From contig NZ_FMVC01000004.1 of the NCBI RefSeq assembly GCF_900101855.1, positions 1 to 64,000 of the forward strand: DNA of 64,000 bases, in the 5' to 3' direction. This stretch comes from Flavobacterium anhuiense (lineage in GTDB: Bacteria; Bacteroidota; Bacteroidia; Flavobacteriales; Flavobacteriaceae). The notes under the pieces were generated by a model. It was given only the letters and a program-made list of their open reading frames with translations, searched no databases and was not told the DNA's origin. This document shows, piece after piece, positions 27,688-37,787 of this stretch. The position numbers and the translations under genes are program-made. Position 1 is the stretch's first letter; each line of letters begins with the position of its first letter.

Positions 27688-29256
27688 TTAGAAGTTTGCT
27701 TTATCAACATCCCACCAAAGTCTTGTAGCTCCATTGTCTGGTCCACCAAGAACCGCAACTCCAGATTCTACTCCTTTAGGATTGTTTGTTGCTTCAGATA
27801 ATGGGAAAGGTAATCTTCTTACTCCTAATGCAGTACTTATAACTCCACCACTTTTATTATTTGTGATTCTAAATAATTTTGGATAACCTGTTCTTCTGAA
27901 TTCAGACCAAGCTTCTTGTCCGTCAGGATATGTAGCAATCCATTTTTGAGTGATAATTTTTTCTAAGTTAATTTCATTTGTTGCTCCCCAAGCCACTGTA
28001 ACTTTAGAAACTGCCGGAGAATTATTTACTGGATTAATTGGATCAACATAATCCTTAGCAACTTTTACATTATCAGCTATGTATGCAGCTGCACCCTCTA
28101 CACCATTTTGTTCAAAAGATGCTCTAATGCCCGCTTCATATAAATCTTTTGCTACACCATCCATGTTCCATCCTCTTAATGCTCCTTCAGCTCTTAAGAA
28201 GTAAACTTCAGCTGTTGACATCCACGTAACTTCTCCAGTTTTTGTACGAGCTCCTGTTTGCGAAAAATTAGCATATGTTGAAGGTGTTGGATAAACAATA
28301 CCTGTTCTAACTCCTTTATATTCGCCAGCAACTTGTACAGATGGCTCCCAATATTTAGCCATTCTAGGATCTTGATATCCGCCTAAAATAGATTCCATAT
28401 CAGCCCCCATAAATAATCCAACCCAAGCATGACTCATCACATCTATAACATTTAAATCTAGTGGTGATTTAATCTTTAACACATCTGCATTCAATTTAAA
28501 TACTCCTATTGAGTGATTTACCGCTTTTTCTGCTTCTGTTTTTGCCAGTGATGGATTCACTTTAGAAATACGCATAGCTAATCTTAAACGTAAAGAGTTT
28601 GCATATTTAACCCACTGCGAATAGCTTCCGCCATAATTAGATTGATCCGTTTCAGTAAATTTAGAAACCTCACCATCAGCAACTCTCGCTGTCAAATCGG
28701 TTACTGCGAAATCTAAATCTTTAAACATTTGAGTATAAATTTGTTCCTGAGAATCATAAGTCGCCAATCCATCTCCCCCAAACTTAGAATATACGGCTGG
28801 TCCATACATATCTGTAATACGTTGCATAGTTGCCACTTTGATTATGAGTGACCATGAATAAAACTGGTCATATTTTCCTTTTGCTCTTTGTTCAATCTTA
28901 AACAAATTAGCGATGATATTTACATAAGCATCATCCCAAGCGTAACCATTCCAGTTTTGATTTAAATTGTAGTTATGATTGTTTATTCCACCAAACTCAT
29001 TTGGAGTAGTCATATACCCTGACCATCCATCTGCCTGTAAACTTTGCTGCAATTGATATTGCCAAGTTACATCTGATATGTAAAGTCTAGTAAATGCAGG
29101 TTTTATCAAACTTTTAATATTATTAAAATTTTGTTCCAAATCTGGTGTAGTTGCTCCTACAGGATTTTGATTCATCTCGTCAAAATTATCTGTACAACTA
29201 AAAGCTGCCAGAAGAGACAAGCATATCGCTGTTCTTTTTATTATATTTAATGTCAT
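27688..29256 (-). CDS. SusD/RagB-type surface glycan-binding lipoprotein
   Basis: The 522-residue lipoprotein has a lipobox ending at Cys21 (LAAFSC) followed by TDNFDEMNQNP, typical of the SusD-like family 2 group. The helical, TPR-like fold and the C-terminal IITQKWIATYPDGQEAWSEFRRTGYP signature of this group are present. It is expected to sit on the outer membrane as a lid on its SusC partner and to bind chitooligosaccharides. It starts 10 bp after the susC stop, so both are one transcript. In F. johnsoniae the corresponding protein of the chitin locus is CusD. Confidence 0.95.
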   Translation of the reverse strand: MTLNIIKRTAICLSLLAAFSCTDNFDEMNQNPVGATTPDLEQNFNNIKSLIKPAFTRLYISDVTWQYQLQQSLQADGWSGYMTTPNEFGGINNHNYNLNQNWNGYAWDDAYVNIIANLFKIEQRAKGKYDQFYSWSLIIKVATMQRITDMYGPAVYSKFGGDGLATYDSQEQIYTQMFKDLDFAVTDLTARVADGEVSKFTETDQSNYGGSYSQWVKYANSLRLRLAMRISKVNPSLAKTEAEKAVNHSIGVFKLNADVLKIKSPLDLNVIDVMSHAWVGLFMGADMESILGGYQDPRMAKYWEPSVQVAGEYKGVRTGIVYPTPSTYANFSQTGARTKTGEVTWMSTAEVYFLRAEGALRGWNMDGVAKDLYEAGIRASFEQNGVEGAAAYIADNVKVAKDYVDPINPVNNSPAVSKVTVAWGATNEINLEKIITQKWIATYPDGQEAWSEFRRTGYPKLFRITNNKSGGVISTALGVRRLPFPLSEATNNPKGVESGVAVLGGPDNGATRLWWDVDKANF

Positions 29257-29266
29257 GATTGTAAGA

Positions 29267-32200
29267 TTAGAATGTTAAGTTTAAATTAATACCGATACTT
29301 CTTGTTGACGGCATCCCAAACACATCAACACCTTGTAAACCTTCACCTGTACTTAGTGCCACATTTGGATCGAATGGAGCATCTTTATAAATAAAGAATA
29401 AATTTCTGGCAATTAAAGAAACTGTAGCCGTTTGAAAAACTGGTAATTTCGTTTTATTGAATGTATATCCAATTGAAACCTCTCTTACACTAACATTGGT
29501 AGCATCGTAAATATATTGGCTACTCACTCCATTTCTCCCTGCAACATTACTGTAGTATTCATATGGATCCATTGAAGTTACAGCAGTACCATCACTTGCT
29601 TTAACACCATTAATATTAACAGTTCCCGCATTTCTTGCATCTCCTGTAGCTTTAGAAACTCCATTGAAATCATTAATTGCTTGTGTTAAACTAAGCACTT
29701 CTCCACCAAAGCGGCCGTCTAATAAAATGTTTGCTGTAAAAGCACCTAGTTTGAAAGTGTTAGACCATCCTAACATAAAATCAGGATTTGCATTTCCAAT
29801 TTCTTTCCAATCTGTTCTTTGCAATGTATTGTCATCATTAACTAAGATTCTGCCTTGTGCATCTCTTTTAAAATCGAAACCTTCAATTACACCAAATGGT
29901 CTTCCTTCGATTAATGAATATCTGTAAGAGTTAGATCCTGGATCTGTAAGCACGATTCTTCCGCCTGTTGATTCTGAAGGAATGTCATTTACCCTACTTC
30001 TGTTTTGAGAAAAGTTAATTCTTGTATCCCAATTGAATTTTTCACCTCTAACAATGTCAGCAAATAAAACAACCTCAAAACCTTTATTCGAAATACTACC
30101 AGCATTAATACCGTAAAAAGTAAATCCATCAGGGTTTGTTGACTCCGCCGGAACCTGAAGAAATTGATTTTTTGTTTCTGAAGTATAGTAAGATAATTCA
30201 AAACCTAACCTGTTATTAAAAAATCTCCATTCTGTACCAAGTTCTAATTCAGATTTTAACTCATTTTTCAAGCTAGTTCCTCTTCTTGGTCCCACTGTAG
30301 GGTTCACTATATTTCCAGCTACGATGCTAGATGTTGGGCTTGTAATAGTCGATGCGATATCATTACCCACTTGAGCAAAAGTGGCACGAACTTTACCATA
30401 ATTAACAAACTCTGGCATCGTTGTCATTTCACTAAGAATTGCAGTGGCACCAACAGCTGGGTAAAAATAACCCGGATCTTGAGTATTTGCTAATGTAGAA
30501 GACCAGTCATTTCTTCCTGCTACATCCAAGAACAAATAATCTTTATATCCAAAAGTTGCTGCTGCAAATACAGACTGTACTTCTCTTTCCGATCCTGTCT
30601 GAACATTTCCATTATTGTTAACGAAGTTTCCTAGTGTAAAGATGTTATCATAAACAAGTCCGCCACCGATTCCTGAATCAATAGTCAATCCAGTAGTTCT
30701 TGAGTGATTTATACTTGTACCTAAAGTACCATTAAAACTAAAGTTGTCGTTAATTTTTGTATTAAACAAAGCAATTAAGTCAGCATAGTTTTGTGTTCCA
30801 ATAAGATTTGAATTGATATATCTTCCCGTTGGGTGTACCAATGAAGTTGCAGAACTTCCATACATCCCTTTTTGAAAATTACTTTCATTTCTGTTATAAC
30901 TATATCTTGAAGTTAAATGAAACCACTCAGCAATTTTATAATCTAAAGCGATTGCTCCTGTAAAGAAATTATTTTTATCAACAGATTTTTGTCTGTTAAT
31001 CTGCCAGTATGGATTTTCATTACTTTCATTTACTGTTGCAAATCCTGGATAGTTTTGCTGCATCATATTTTTTACCGGATCAAAAACTTCATATGTTTTC
31101 AAATCATTTAAAGTAAATGCTCTTGGATGGCTATAAACTCCAGCGATTGGGTTAAAATATAAACCGTTAGTTGGTCTGTTGTTAATTGTTTGAGTAACAT
31201 AATTTGCTGTTACAGCAACACTTAATTTATCATTAAAAAATTTACTTGTCTGACGAATTCCAAAGTTATTTTTCTTTATGTGATTTCCAGGAATAATTCC
31301 AGAACCATTTGTATTTGCATAACTTAAAGCAGTTGAAGCTCCATCTGTAGCTTTCGTAAAAGTCATAGAGGTAATTTGAGTATTTCCTACTTCAAAAAAG
31401 TCTTTAATCTCTTTATCTCCTTCCACCTTTTGTTTTGGTCCCCAAGATCTTGGATCACCTGGATTAGAAGTATAATCAGACTGAAATTCTGGAAGGTAAG
31501 CTGCTGTTTCAAATGTTGTAACTGAATTCACATTAAATGATTCAGCTCCAGCTTTTGCTTTTTTAGAAGACAATAAAATAACTCCATTTGCTCCTTGAGA
31601 ACCATATAATACAGAAGCCGCAGCACCTTTAAGAACTGTCATACCTTCATAATCGTCTGGATTTATTAATGAAACTACATCTCCTCCATCTTTATTACCT
31701 CCATTCAAATCACCAAAAGTTCCATTTGGCTGCCCTGCCCCACCATTATATAACGGAATACCATCAATAACATATAAAGGCTGATTATTTACAAAAGATG
31801 AATTACCACGAATAGTAACTTTTGTAGTTCCTCCCGCTCCAGATGAACTTCGTGTTACCGCAACTCCAGCAATTTTACCAGCCACAGTATTAATTAAGTT
31901 GGCATCTTTAACACGAGTTAACTCTTCTCCCTTAAGCTCTTGAGCAGCATAAGCCAAAGATTTTCTTGTTTTCTTTATACCTAAAGAAGTTACAACAACT
32001 TCATTTAATGCATTTGAAGCTCCTTGAACCAACTTCACATTAATTGTAGCAGCATCTCCTACAACTATCGTCTGAGTTTCTAGTCCAACATAAGTAAATA
32101 CTAAGCTCTGACCTTTTTGAACTTCAATAGTATACAATCCGTCAAAATCGGTAGTTGTCCCCTTTTGACCTCCTTGTACAGCAACAGAAGCTCCAGGTAA

Positions 32201-32305
32201 TGGCATACCGTCAGAATCTGTAATCACACCTTTGACACTTTTTACTTGTGCAAGCGAAACTTGCGCCGTAAAAACAATCATAAAGATTAAGAAAATTTTT
32301 TTCAT
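29267..32305 (-). CDS. SusC/RagA TonB-dependent outer membrane transporter
   Basis: The 1012-residue protein has a signal peptide (about 1-19), a carboxypeptidase-like beta-sandwich domain (about 23-95, [18 protein letters not shown]), the TonB box region ([11 protein letters not shown]), a plug domain with the SusC signature ([22 protein letters not shown]) and a 22-strand-type barrel ending in [10 protein letters not shown]. It imports oligosaccharides into the periplasm with energy from TonB/ExbBD. It heads a minus-strand run susC-susD-nagB-GH20 (gaps of 10, 105 and 153 bp). The start codon lies 277 bp from the divergent regulator gene. Confidence 0.96.
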   Translation of the reverse strand: MKKIFLIFMIVFTAQVSLAQVKSVKGVITDSDGMPLPGASVAVQGGQKGTTTDFDGLYTIEVQKGQSLVFTYVGLETQTIVVGDAATINVKLVQGASNALNEVVVTSLGIKKTRKSLAYAAQELKGEELTRVKDANLINTVAGKIAGVAVTRSSSGAGGTTKVTIRGNSSFVNNQPLYVIDGIPLYNGGAGQPNGTFGDLNGGNKDGGDVVSLINPDDYEGMTVLKGAAASVLYGSQGANGVILLSSKKAKAGAESFNVNSVTTFETAAYLPEFQSDYTSNPGDPRSWGPKQKVEGDKEIKDFFEVGNTQITSMTFTKATDGASTALSYANTNGSGIIPGNHIKKNNFGIRQTSKFFNDKLSVAVTANYVTQTINNRPTNGLYFNPIAGVYSHPRAFTLNDLKTYEVFDPVKNMMQQNYPGFATVNESNENPYWQINRQKSVDKNNFFTGAIALDYKIAEWFHLTSRYSYNRNESNFQKGMYGSSATSLVHPTGRYINSNLIGTQNYADLIALFNTKINDNFSFNGTLGTSINHSRTTGLTIDSGIGGGLVYDNIFTLGNFVNNNGNVQTGSEREVQSVFAAATFGYKDYLFLDVAGRNDWSSTLANTQDPGYFYPAVGATAILSEMTTMPEFVNYGKVRATFAQVGNDIASTITSPTSSIVAGNIVNPTVGPRRGTSLKNELKSELELGTEWRFFNNRLGFELSYYTSETKNQFLQVPAESTNPDGFTFYGINAGSISNKGFEVVLFADIVRGEKFNWDTRINFSQNRSRVNDIPSESTGGRIVLTDPGSNSYRYSLIEGRPFGVIEGFDFKRDAQGRILVNDDNTLQRTDWKEIGNANPDFMLGWSNTFKLGAFTANILLDGRFGGEVLSLTQAINDFNGVSKATGDARNAGTVNINGVKASDGTAVTSMDPYEYYSNVAGRNGVSSQYIYDATNVSVREVSIGYTFNKTKLPVFQTATVSLIARNLFFIYKDAPFDPNVALSTGEGLQGVDVFGMPSTRSIGINLNLTF

Positions 32306-32582
32306 GTTTATTTTTATTTTGTTAGTTATGAAGTAAAATTATTCTTAAGGCATTGTTAAAAAAAATAAATTAAACCAACAGCAATAAAATTTAAACGAAC
32401 GACATAAATCATTCAATAATACGCTTTACGAAAACGTTCTAATACAAAAATTAAACACCAATATCCTTTTTTTGCGAAATTTTATTCAAAAAAATTGGCT
32501 TTTTGCAGTTAATTGTTTAAAGTTGCACAATATTTCAATATTGTTAAGAAAAACCAAAAAACCGTAAAGAACTTAAAGCCAG
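32306..32582. promoter_or_regulatory. Divergent control region between susC and the sensor gene
   Basis: This 277-bp AT-rich spacer must hold the promoters of the susC operon and of the regulator pair. On the minus strand about 65 bp before the susC start lies GTTGGTTTAATTTA (32370-32383), close to GTTGGTTTAAATTTA in the promoter of the sugar transporter gene at 34392. No exact TAnnTTTG box was found for susC. Confidence 0.45.
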
Positions 32583-33635
32583 TTGAAAGAAATTCGAAAA
32601 GTTAAATTTGATATTAAACTGCAAAATCATATCTGGTTTTGGGGAGTATACTTTACTTTAAACTTTTTAAGATGGGGCGCTTACTTTAATGATTATCCTT
32701 ATGCTTTCAAATCAAACTTAATCGAATTTTCTCTGGTAATTCCTTTAGTATATCTGAATTTATTTGTTTTGGTTCCGAAGTATGTATTGAAGCAAAAATA
32801 TATTATGTATACATTTTTATTGCTTCTGAGTCTATTTGGAATTTATTTGGCTAAAACTGCGCTTACTTACTACATTATATCTGAAAACATCTGGCCAGAA
32901 GCAAATCGAGAATATCATCCTTTTGAAATTAATCATATCGTTGCCGTTTGCATTGGAGAGTTGTATGTACTAGCAATGGCATCATCAGTTTATCTGACAC
33001 TGACATGGTTACGAGAAAGAGAGAGAAACAGATCGCTAAGAGAAAACCAATTTAAGATTAAACTTAAATACCTCGAAAATCAAATTCAGCCACATTTTTT
33101 CTTTAATACATTAAACAACTTATACGCACTATCATTAGAATCATCCAAAAAAGTTCCAGATGTAATCATAAAACTTTCCAATTTGATGGAATATGTTTTA
33201 TATGATGTAAAGGGAACTAAATTCGTTCCGTTAATAAAGGAAATCGATTATATCCAGAATTATATCGAAATTGAAAAGCTTCGCTTTGAAAATGTTGAAG
33301 TGACCATAAATTTAGAATCAAACATAGATGACGTAGTTGTACCTCCTCTAATTTTTATTTCATTGGTAGAAAATGCATTCAAGCATGGCGGTCTAAACAA
33401 CAAAAACTTAAAAATAAAAATCAATTGCAGAGTCATCGAAAACAAAACGCTCGATTTTGAAATCTTAAATAATTTTGTACTTTCACAAAATCATAATCCA
33501 AAAAGAGGAATTGGTTTAGTTAATACAAAAAAGAGACTGAAACTGATTTACAAAAACAATTTTAGCCTGAAGCATAGCACTAAACTAAATTTCTACATAA
33601 TCCGATTACAAATACCTACTCAGAATGAAGATTAA
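32583..33635 (+). CDS. LytS-type sensor histidine kinase of the chitin locus
   Basis: The 350-residue protein has about four membrane helices (about 15-140), then a His_kinase domain with ENQIQPHFFFNTLNNLY, where His171 is the expected phosphorylation site, and an ATP-binding domain (SLVENAFKHGG; KRGIGLVNTKKRLKLIY). It has no extended periplasmic sensor domain, so it may sense a signal in the membrane. The frame has a stop at 32574-32576, so the only plausible start is the TTG at 32583. It overlaps the response regulator gene by 11 bp and is divergent from susC, which suggests it controls the locus. F. johnsoniae has a sensor/regulator pair at this place. Confidence 0.93.
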   Translation: MKEIRKVKFDIKLQNHIWFWGVYFTLNFLRWGAYFNDYPYAFKSNLIEFSLVIPLVYLNLFVLVPKYVLKQKYIMYTFLLLLSLFGIYLAKTALTYYIISENIWPEANREYHPFEINHIVAVCIGELYVLAMASSVYLTLTWLRERERNRSLRENQFKIKLKYLENQIQPHFFFNTLNNLYALSLESSKKVPDVIIKLSNLMEYVLYDVKGTKFVPLIKEIDYIQNYIEIEKLRFENVEVTINLESNIDDVVVPPLIFISLVENAFKHGGLNNKNLKIKINCRVIENKTLDFEILNNFVLSQNHNPKRGIGLVNTKKRLKLIYKNNFSLKHSTKLNFYIIRLQIPTQNED

Positions 33636-34326
33636 ATGCGTGTTAATTGATGATGAGCCTTTAGCTATTAAAGTCCTGGAAAATTATTTTACCAATTTTA
33701 CAGACTTTGAAGTTATAGCAACATTCACTAACTCTCTGGAAGCGCTCGATTTTATTAATAGCACTACTGTCGATGCCGTCTTTTTAGATATTAACATGCC
33801 CATGATGACTGGTTTTGAACTTATCAGCCTCATCGAAAATAAAACTAAAGTTATCATTACCACTGCTTTTAGAGAATTTGCTGCCGAAAGTTATGATTTG
33901 GATGTTCTAGATTATTTGGTCAAGCCCATTCCGCTGCCAAGATTTATAAAATGCATCAATAAAATAACCACCGAATACAATCTAAAAAACAATATTAAGG
34001 TCGAAACCGCAAAAGGCGATTCTCATATTTTTATCAAAGTCGATAAAAAAATGATGAAGATTAATATTGAAGAAATTCTATTTGTTGAAGGAATGAAAGA
34101 ATATATAAAAGTTGTCACGCCAGACAAAACTTATATTACACATAAATCTCTTACATCGCTCTCAGAAGAATTACCTCAAGATCGCTTCCTTAGAATACAT
34201 AAATCTTATGTAATTGCTCTAAATAAGGTAAAATCTATAGAAGGAAACCGCGTTCAAATTCAATCTTACAACATTCCGATAGGCAGAAACTACAGTAAAG
34301 AGGTTAAAAACAAGATATTGGAATAA
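33625..34326 (+). CDS. LytTR-type response regulator
   Basis: The 233-residue protein has a receiver domain (1-120) with the acidic pocket IDDEP, the phospho-acceptor Asp55 in FLDINMP, and a conserved Lys in YLVKPIPLPRF. The C-terminal LytTR DNA-binding domain (about 135-230) contains FVEGMKEYIKV and FLRIHKSYVIAL, both typical. Its start overlaps the end of the kinase gene by 11 bp, showing translational coupling. LytTR regulators bind direct repeats with about 10-bp spacing; the GTTGGTTTAA motifs upstream of susC and the transporter are candidates but unproved. Confidence 0.95.
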   Translation: MKIKCVLIDDEPLAIKVLENYFTNFTDFEVIATFTNSLEALDFINSTTVDAVFLDINMPMMTGFELISLIENKTKVIITTAFREFAAESYDLDVLDYLVKPIPLPRFIKCINKITTEYNLKNNIKVETAKGDSHIFIKVDKKMMKINIEEILFVEGMKEYIKVVTPDKTYITHKSLTSLSEELPQDRFLRIHKSYVIALNKVKSIEGNRVQIQSYNIPIGRNYSKEVKNKILE

Positions 34327-34392
34327 AATATAATTACGAATTACATTTTCTAAGTCGGTTAAAATTAACACTTTGTTGAAAAAACACAGTCG

Positions 34393-34424
34393 TTGGTTTA
34401 AATTTAACATTATTTATACCTTTT
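34393..34424 (+). promoter_or_regulatory. Candidate promoter of the GlcNAc transporter gene
   Basis: TTG (34393-34395), 21 bases, then TACCTTTT (34417-34424) matches the Bacteroidota form TTG-N19-21-TAnnTTTG in all but the last base. It lies 77 bp before the ATG. The TTG is part of GTTGGTTTAAATTTA, shared with the susC side. Confidence 0.55.
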
Positions 34425-34501
34425 TATTTTTTTTTGATAATCCTAACAAATATATTTACGGTCTTCAAAAAACAATAAAATAAAAAATTAACCTTATTAT
34501 T

Positions 34502-35971
34502 ATGAGTTCAGAAAATGTGCAAACCAAATGGGGGCAATTTATCTCTTTGATAATCGTCTTCTTCTTTTGGGGTTTTGTTGGTTCAGCCAATGACATCCTG
34601 ATTCCAGTATTCAAAAAAGTATTTACGTTATCGCAAGTACAATCTCAATTAGTAGCTTGGGCTTTCTATGCTGCTTATTTTGTTGGATCAATCATATTCT
34701 TTATCGTTTCTTTAAAAGTAGACGTTTTACAAAAATACGGGTACAAAAGAACCCTGTCAGCAGGATTAGTTTTATCAGCTGTAGGTTCGTTTTTATTCGT
34801 CCCAGCGGCTACAATTCAAAGTTTCCCTTTCTTCTTAACAGCTTTATTTACAGTAGGATTAGGATTTTCAATTCAGCAGATTGTAGCAAATCCTTTAGCC
34901 ATTAAAATGGGAAGTCCAGAAACTGGAGCGCACCGTTTAACGCTTGCAGGAGGAATCAACTCTTTTGGAACAACAATCGGAGCTATCTTGTTAGGTATCG
35001 CTTTATTCGGAATGGGAGACAACAAAAAAACAGCGCTTTCATTAGAAGATATTAAATTGCCATTCATCATTTTAGGTCTTGCATTTATTGCTGTTGCGGT
35101 ATTTATGAACTTTTCTAAAATTGAAGATCCTATAAAAGAGGAAGAAGCAATCATCAAAGACAAACACAGCAGTTTTAACATTCTTGACTATCCGCAATTA
35201 TACTTGGGGATGTTAGGAATTTTTATTTATGTTGGAACTGAGGTAACTATCATCAGTAACTTGCCTGCTTTATTGCACACACACGAATTCGGAAACGTCC
35301 TAGAAGATGCCGTTGCACCATTTATTGCGCTTTACTGGGGTAGTTTAATGATCGGCCGTTGGAATGGTGGAGTAAATGTTTTCAACACTTCTAACTTGGT
35401 AAATACGGCTCTTAAATTTATTGTGCCTGCTGCTGCATTTGGAGTAATTATCGGAGCAAATATCTTTGCTGCTCACGATGTTTCTTCATTCTACATCTAC
35501 CCAATCTGGATTTTACTATTTATTGCTGTAAGTTTTGTTGGTGGTAAAAACGCTGGAAAAACATTAATGCTTTTCGGAATTTCGGGATTAACGATGATGG
35601 TTTTAGGATTGGCTTGGCCAGACCCAGAAATTACTAAATTCTTCTTTATTTCTGGAGGATTGTTCTTATCTATCATGTGGCCTTCAATCTTCGATTTAGC
35701 GATTGCAGGATTAGGGAAAAACACAGGAAAAGCATCTTCTTTCTTAATTATGATGATTCTTGGTGGTGGAGTAATTCCATTATTACAAGGAAGCATCTGT
35801 GATTTAGATGCTACAAATCCAAATGGAATTTTTGGAATCACATATACACATTTCTCATACATCGTACCGCTTATCGGTTTTGCTTATTTAGGATTCTATG
35901 GTTTCTATTGCCCTAAAATCTTGAAAAAACAAGGAATCAGCCACATCGAAAGTGCTGGCGGAGGACACTAA
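34502..35971 (+). CDS. nagP: MFS sugar transporter, FucP/NagP-like
   Basis: The 489-residue inner-membrane protein has about 12 hydrophobic helices and belongs to the FucP-type branch of the major facilitator superfamily (FFFWGFVGSANDILIPVFKK at the start, NPLAIKMGSPETGAHRLTLAGG in the first half, SIMWPSIFDLAIAGLGKNTGKA in the second). Members carry fucose, glucose/galactose or GlcNAc with protons. Beside chitin genes the substrate is most likely GlcNAc. It is downstream of the regulator pair on the same strand but has its own promoter candidate and a strong terminator (35995-36039), so it is probably a separate unit. Confidence 0.92.
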   Translation: MSSENVQTKWGQFISLIIVFFFWGFVGSANDILIPVFKKVFTLSQVQSQLVAWAFYAAYFVGSIIFFIVSLKVDVLQKYGYKRTLSAGLVLSAVGSFLFVPAATIQSFPFFLTALFTVGLGFSIQQIVANPLAIKMGSPETGAHRLTLAGGINSFGTTIGAILLGIALFGMGDNKKTALSLEDIKLPFIILGLAFIAVAVFMNFSKIEDPIKEEEAIIKDKHSSFNILDYPQLYLGMLGIFIYVGTEVTIISNLPALLHTHEFGNVLEDAVAPFIALYWGSLMIGRWNGGVNVFNTSNLVNTALKFIVPAAAFGVIIGANIFAAHDVSSFYIYPIWILLFIAVSFVGGKNAGKTLMLFGISGLTMMVLGLAWPDPEITKFFFISGGLFLSIMWPSIFDLAIAGLGKNTGKASSFLIMMILGGGVIPLLQGSICDLDATNPNGIFGITYTHFSYIVPLIGFAYLGFYGFYCPKILKKQGISHIESAGGGH

Positions 35972-35994
35972 GAATTAAAAAAAATCCAATATAT

Positions 35995-36039
35995 AAAAAA
36001 TCCAAATTCCAATTTTACTAATCGGAATTTGGATTTTTT
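35995..36039 (+). terminator. Terminator of the sugar transporter gene
   Basis: AAAAAATCCAAATTCC pairs perfectly with GGAATTTGGATTTTTT around a 13-base loop, followed by further T. Confidence 0.9.
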
Positions 36040-36060
36040 TTATTTCAAAAAAAGAAAAAA

Positions 36061-36091
36061 CTTAGAATCTCAGCATCTCAGAAACTTAGCC
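36061..36091 (+). repeat. CTTAG-family repeat next to a stop codon
   Basis: CTTAGAATCTCAGCATCTCAG and AACTTAGCC, five bases from the stop of the 36096 minus-strand gene; same family as 9231-9273. Confidence 0.65.
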
Positions 36092-36095
36092 TCTT

Positions 36096-36593
36096 TTACT
36101 TCGCATTAATGATATTACTCAAATTCTTCTTAAAAATAGCTTTATTCTGAGCCGATAAAGGATAAACGACATCTTTGTCTGCATGAACGATTATCTTATC
36201 AATATCGGCATTTAAAAGCGCTTTCGGATCTTTTATTTTTAAGGTGCAAGCTCCATCAAAAAAACCATCATCTTCTATCGTTTTTCTAGCTTCTATTTTT
36301 GTGCCATCGCTTAAAACTGCTGAGATTGTCATTTCACTATTTAATGTTTTCGAATAAAACCCATCCATTACCAATAAAAGACGATAAGAGTTTTTCAATT
36401 CCGGACCTTTAAACTCATGTCTCGTAATATTATAACGAAGACCTTTTGCAAGTGTTTGAAATTTTACAGAGCAATCCAACTCATAAGTAGCAACATCTCC
36501 AGCCTCATTTACCGAAGTAATAACTTTAGCGGCTTGGGCGTTTATTGAAAAACTCGCTGCAAAAAAAGACAACATAAATAAGATAACTTTCAT
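36096..36593 (-). CDS. Secreted protein of unknown function
   Basis: The 165-residue protein has a clean signal peptide (about 1-19, SFSINAQAAK) and then a compact alpha/beta-like sequence without cysteine pairs other than Cys residues at about 46 and 131 that could form one disulfide. I do not recognise a family. It stands alone, convergent with the sugar transporter and upstream of a CTTAG repeat; the transaldolase gene lies further upstream on the same strand with a hairpin between them. Confidence 0.85.
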   Translation of the reverse strand: MKVILFMLSFFAASFSINAQAAKVITSVNEAGDVATYELDCSVKFQTLAKGLRYNITRHEFKGPELKNSYRLLLVMDGFYSKTLNSEMTISAVLSDGTKIEARKTIEDDGFFDGACTLKIKDPKALLNADIDKIIVHADKDVVYPLSAQNKAIFKKNLSNIINAK

Positions 36594-36625
36594 ATTTAAC
36601 TATTTAAGATTCAACATAAAAGTAA

Positions 36626-36664
36626 AAAAAATCGCCTTTTCTCGTTAGAAAAAAGACGATTTTA
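36626..36664 (-). terminator. Hairpin after the transaldolase gene
   Basis: AAAATCGCCTTTTCT pairs imperfectly with AGAAAAAAGACGATTTT, 21 bp beyond the stop; an A-run on the left gives a U-tail on the minus strand. Confidence 0.65.
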
Positions 36665-36684
36665 ATTTTGTAAATATCTAAGGA

Positions 36685-37341
36685 TTATTTGTTTCCTTTT
36701 TCAAAATCAGCTACGAACTGAGCTAAACCGATATCTGTCAATGGGTGTTTCAATAAACCGTAAATTGCAGAAAGAGGTCCAGTCATCACATCAGCACCAA
36801 TTTTTGCACAGTTTACAATATGCATTGTGTGACGCACAGAAGCTGCTAAAATTTGAGTTTCATAACCATAGTTATCATAAACCTCTCTAATTTCTTGAAT
36901 CAAATTCAATCCGTCAGTAGAAATATCATCTAAACGACCAACAAACGGAGAAACATAAGTTGCTCCAGCTTTTGCTGCCAAAATAGCTTGTCCTACAGAG
37001 AAAACAAGAGTTACGTTAGTTTTAATTCCTTTATCAGAAAAATATTTAGCTGCCATAACACCTTCCTTAGTCATAGGAAGTTTTACAACGATTTGCTCAT
37101 GCAATTCAGCTAGCTCCTCGCCTTCCTTAACCATACCTTCAAAGTCAAGGGCGTTAACTTCAGCACTTACATCACCATCAACAAGGTTGCAAATGTCAAC
37201 ATAATGCTTAAGGATATTGTTTTTTCCAGTGATTCCTTCTTTTGCCATTAATGACGGATTAGTCGTCACACCATCCAAAACACCTAAAGCCTGTGCTTCT
37301 TTAATTTGAGCTAAATTAGCTGTGTCAATAAAAAATTTCAT
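36685..37341 (-). CDS. fsa: Transaldolase / fructose-6-phosphate aldolase family
   Basis: The 218-residue protein is of the short transaldolase type: [42 protein letters not shown] with the Schiff-base Lys, [24 protein letters not shown] and ILAASVRHT. Short-form enzymes in this subfamily may act as transaldolases of the pentose phosphate pathway or as fructose-6-phosphate aldolases; which one applies cannot be settled by eye. Single gene with a hairpin downstream and a structured GC-rich element upstream (37374-37497). Confidence 0.93.
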   Translation of the reverse strand: MKFFIDTANLAQIKEAQALGVLDGVTTNPSLMAKEGITGKNNILKHYVDICNLVDGDVSAEVNALDFEGMVKEGEELAELHEQIVVKLPMTKEGVMAAKYFSDKGIKTNVTLVFSVGQAILAAKAGATYVSPFVGRLDDISTDGLNLIQEIREVYDNYGYETQILAASVRHTMHIVNCAKIGADVMTGPLSAIYGLLKHPLTDIGLAQFVADFEKGNK

Positions 37342-37373
37342 AATTTATATTATTTAAATTGTGTTGAATTATT

Positions 37374-37497
37374 CTGGGCGTGACCATATTTGCAAAAGGC
37401 GCACTCATCAGAACGTTTATAAGAGCCTTTCTCAAATCTGGTCGGGATAATCTGCTGCTCCGCCGCGGACTGCTCCTATCCCTCACGCAAACGCAGG
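37374..37497 (-). repeat. Structured GC-rich intergenic element
   Basis: About 124 bp stands out as GC-rich between AT-rich flanks. The ends can pair (GCGTGA with TCACGC; GACC with GGTC), and the interior contains AAAGGC/GCCTTT and TCCGC/GCGGA pairs. It resembles a dispersed Flavobacteriia element of GGGCGTG...GGTCGGG...CCTCACGC form that I recall from memory. It lies between the 63-residue gene and the transaldolase gene. It could be a mobile-type repeat or a processed RNA. Confidence 0.55.
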
Positions 37498-37591
37498 TGC
37501 AAAATTACGAAATCAATACCAATAACAATTTCAAAAACGAGATCAATTTGTAAATTCTATCAAAATTCACAAAATAATTACAAAGAGTAAA

Positions 37592-37783
37592 TTATTTATT
37601 TCTGTTTAATTCTTTCAATTCGTCCCTAATTTCTTCCAGAACTCTTAAAGTATCTTCTTTATAATTTTCAGAATTATTTATTTTATCGCTTACTGCTCCT
37701 AATATCCTACGAATTACAAACCAAATAATCAGTAAAACTAAAACGCTAAAAACAGCTGGTAAATACTCTGCAATCTTTTCCAT
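37592..37783 (-). CDS. 63-residue membrane protein
   Basis: It has an N-terminal membrane helix (about 7-27, LPAVFSVLVLLIIWFVIRR) followed by a charged tail likely to form a coiled coil (EDTLRVLEEIRDELKELNRNK). It starts only 4 bp after the stop of the SDR gene, so they are co-transcribed and it is likely real. Function unknown. Confidence 0.8.
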   Translation of the reverse strand: MEKIAEYLPAVFSVLVLLIIWFVIRRILGAVSDKINNSENYKEDTLRVLEEIRDELKELNRNK

Positions 37784-37787
37784 AATT

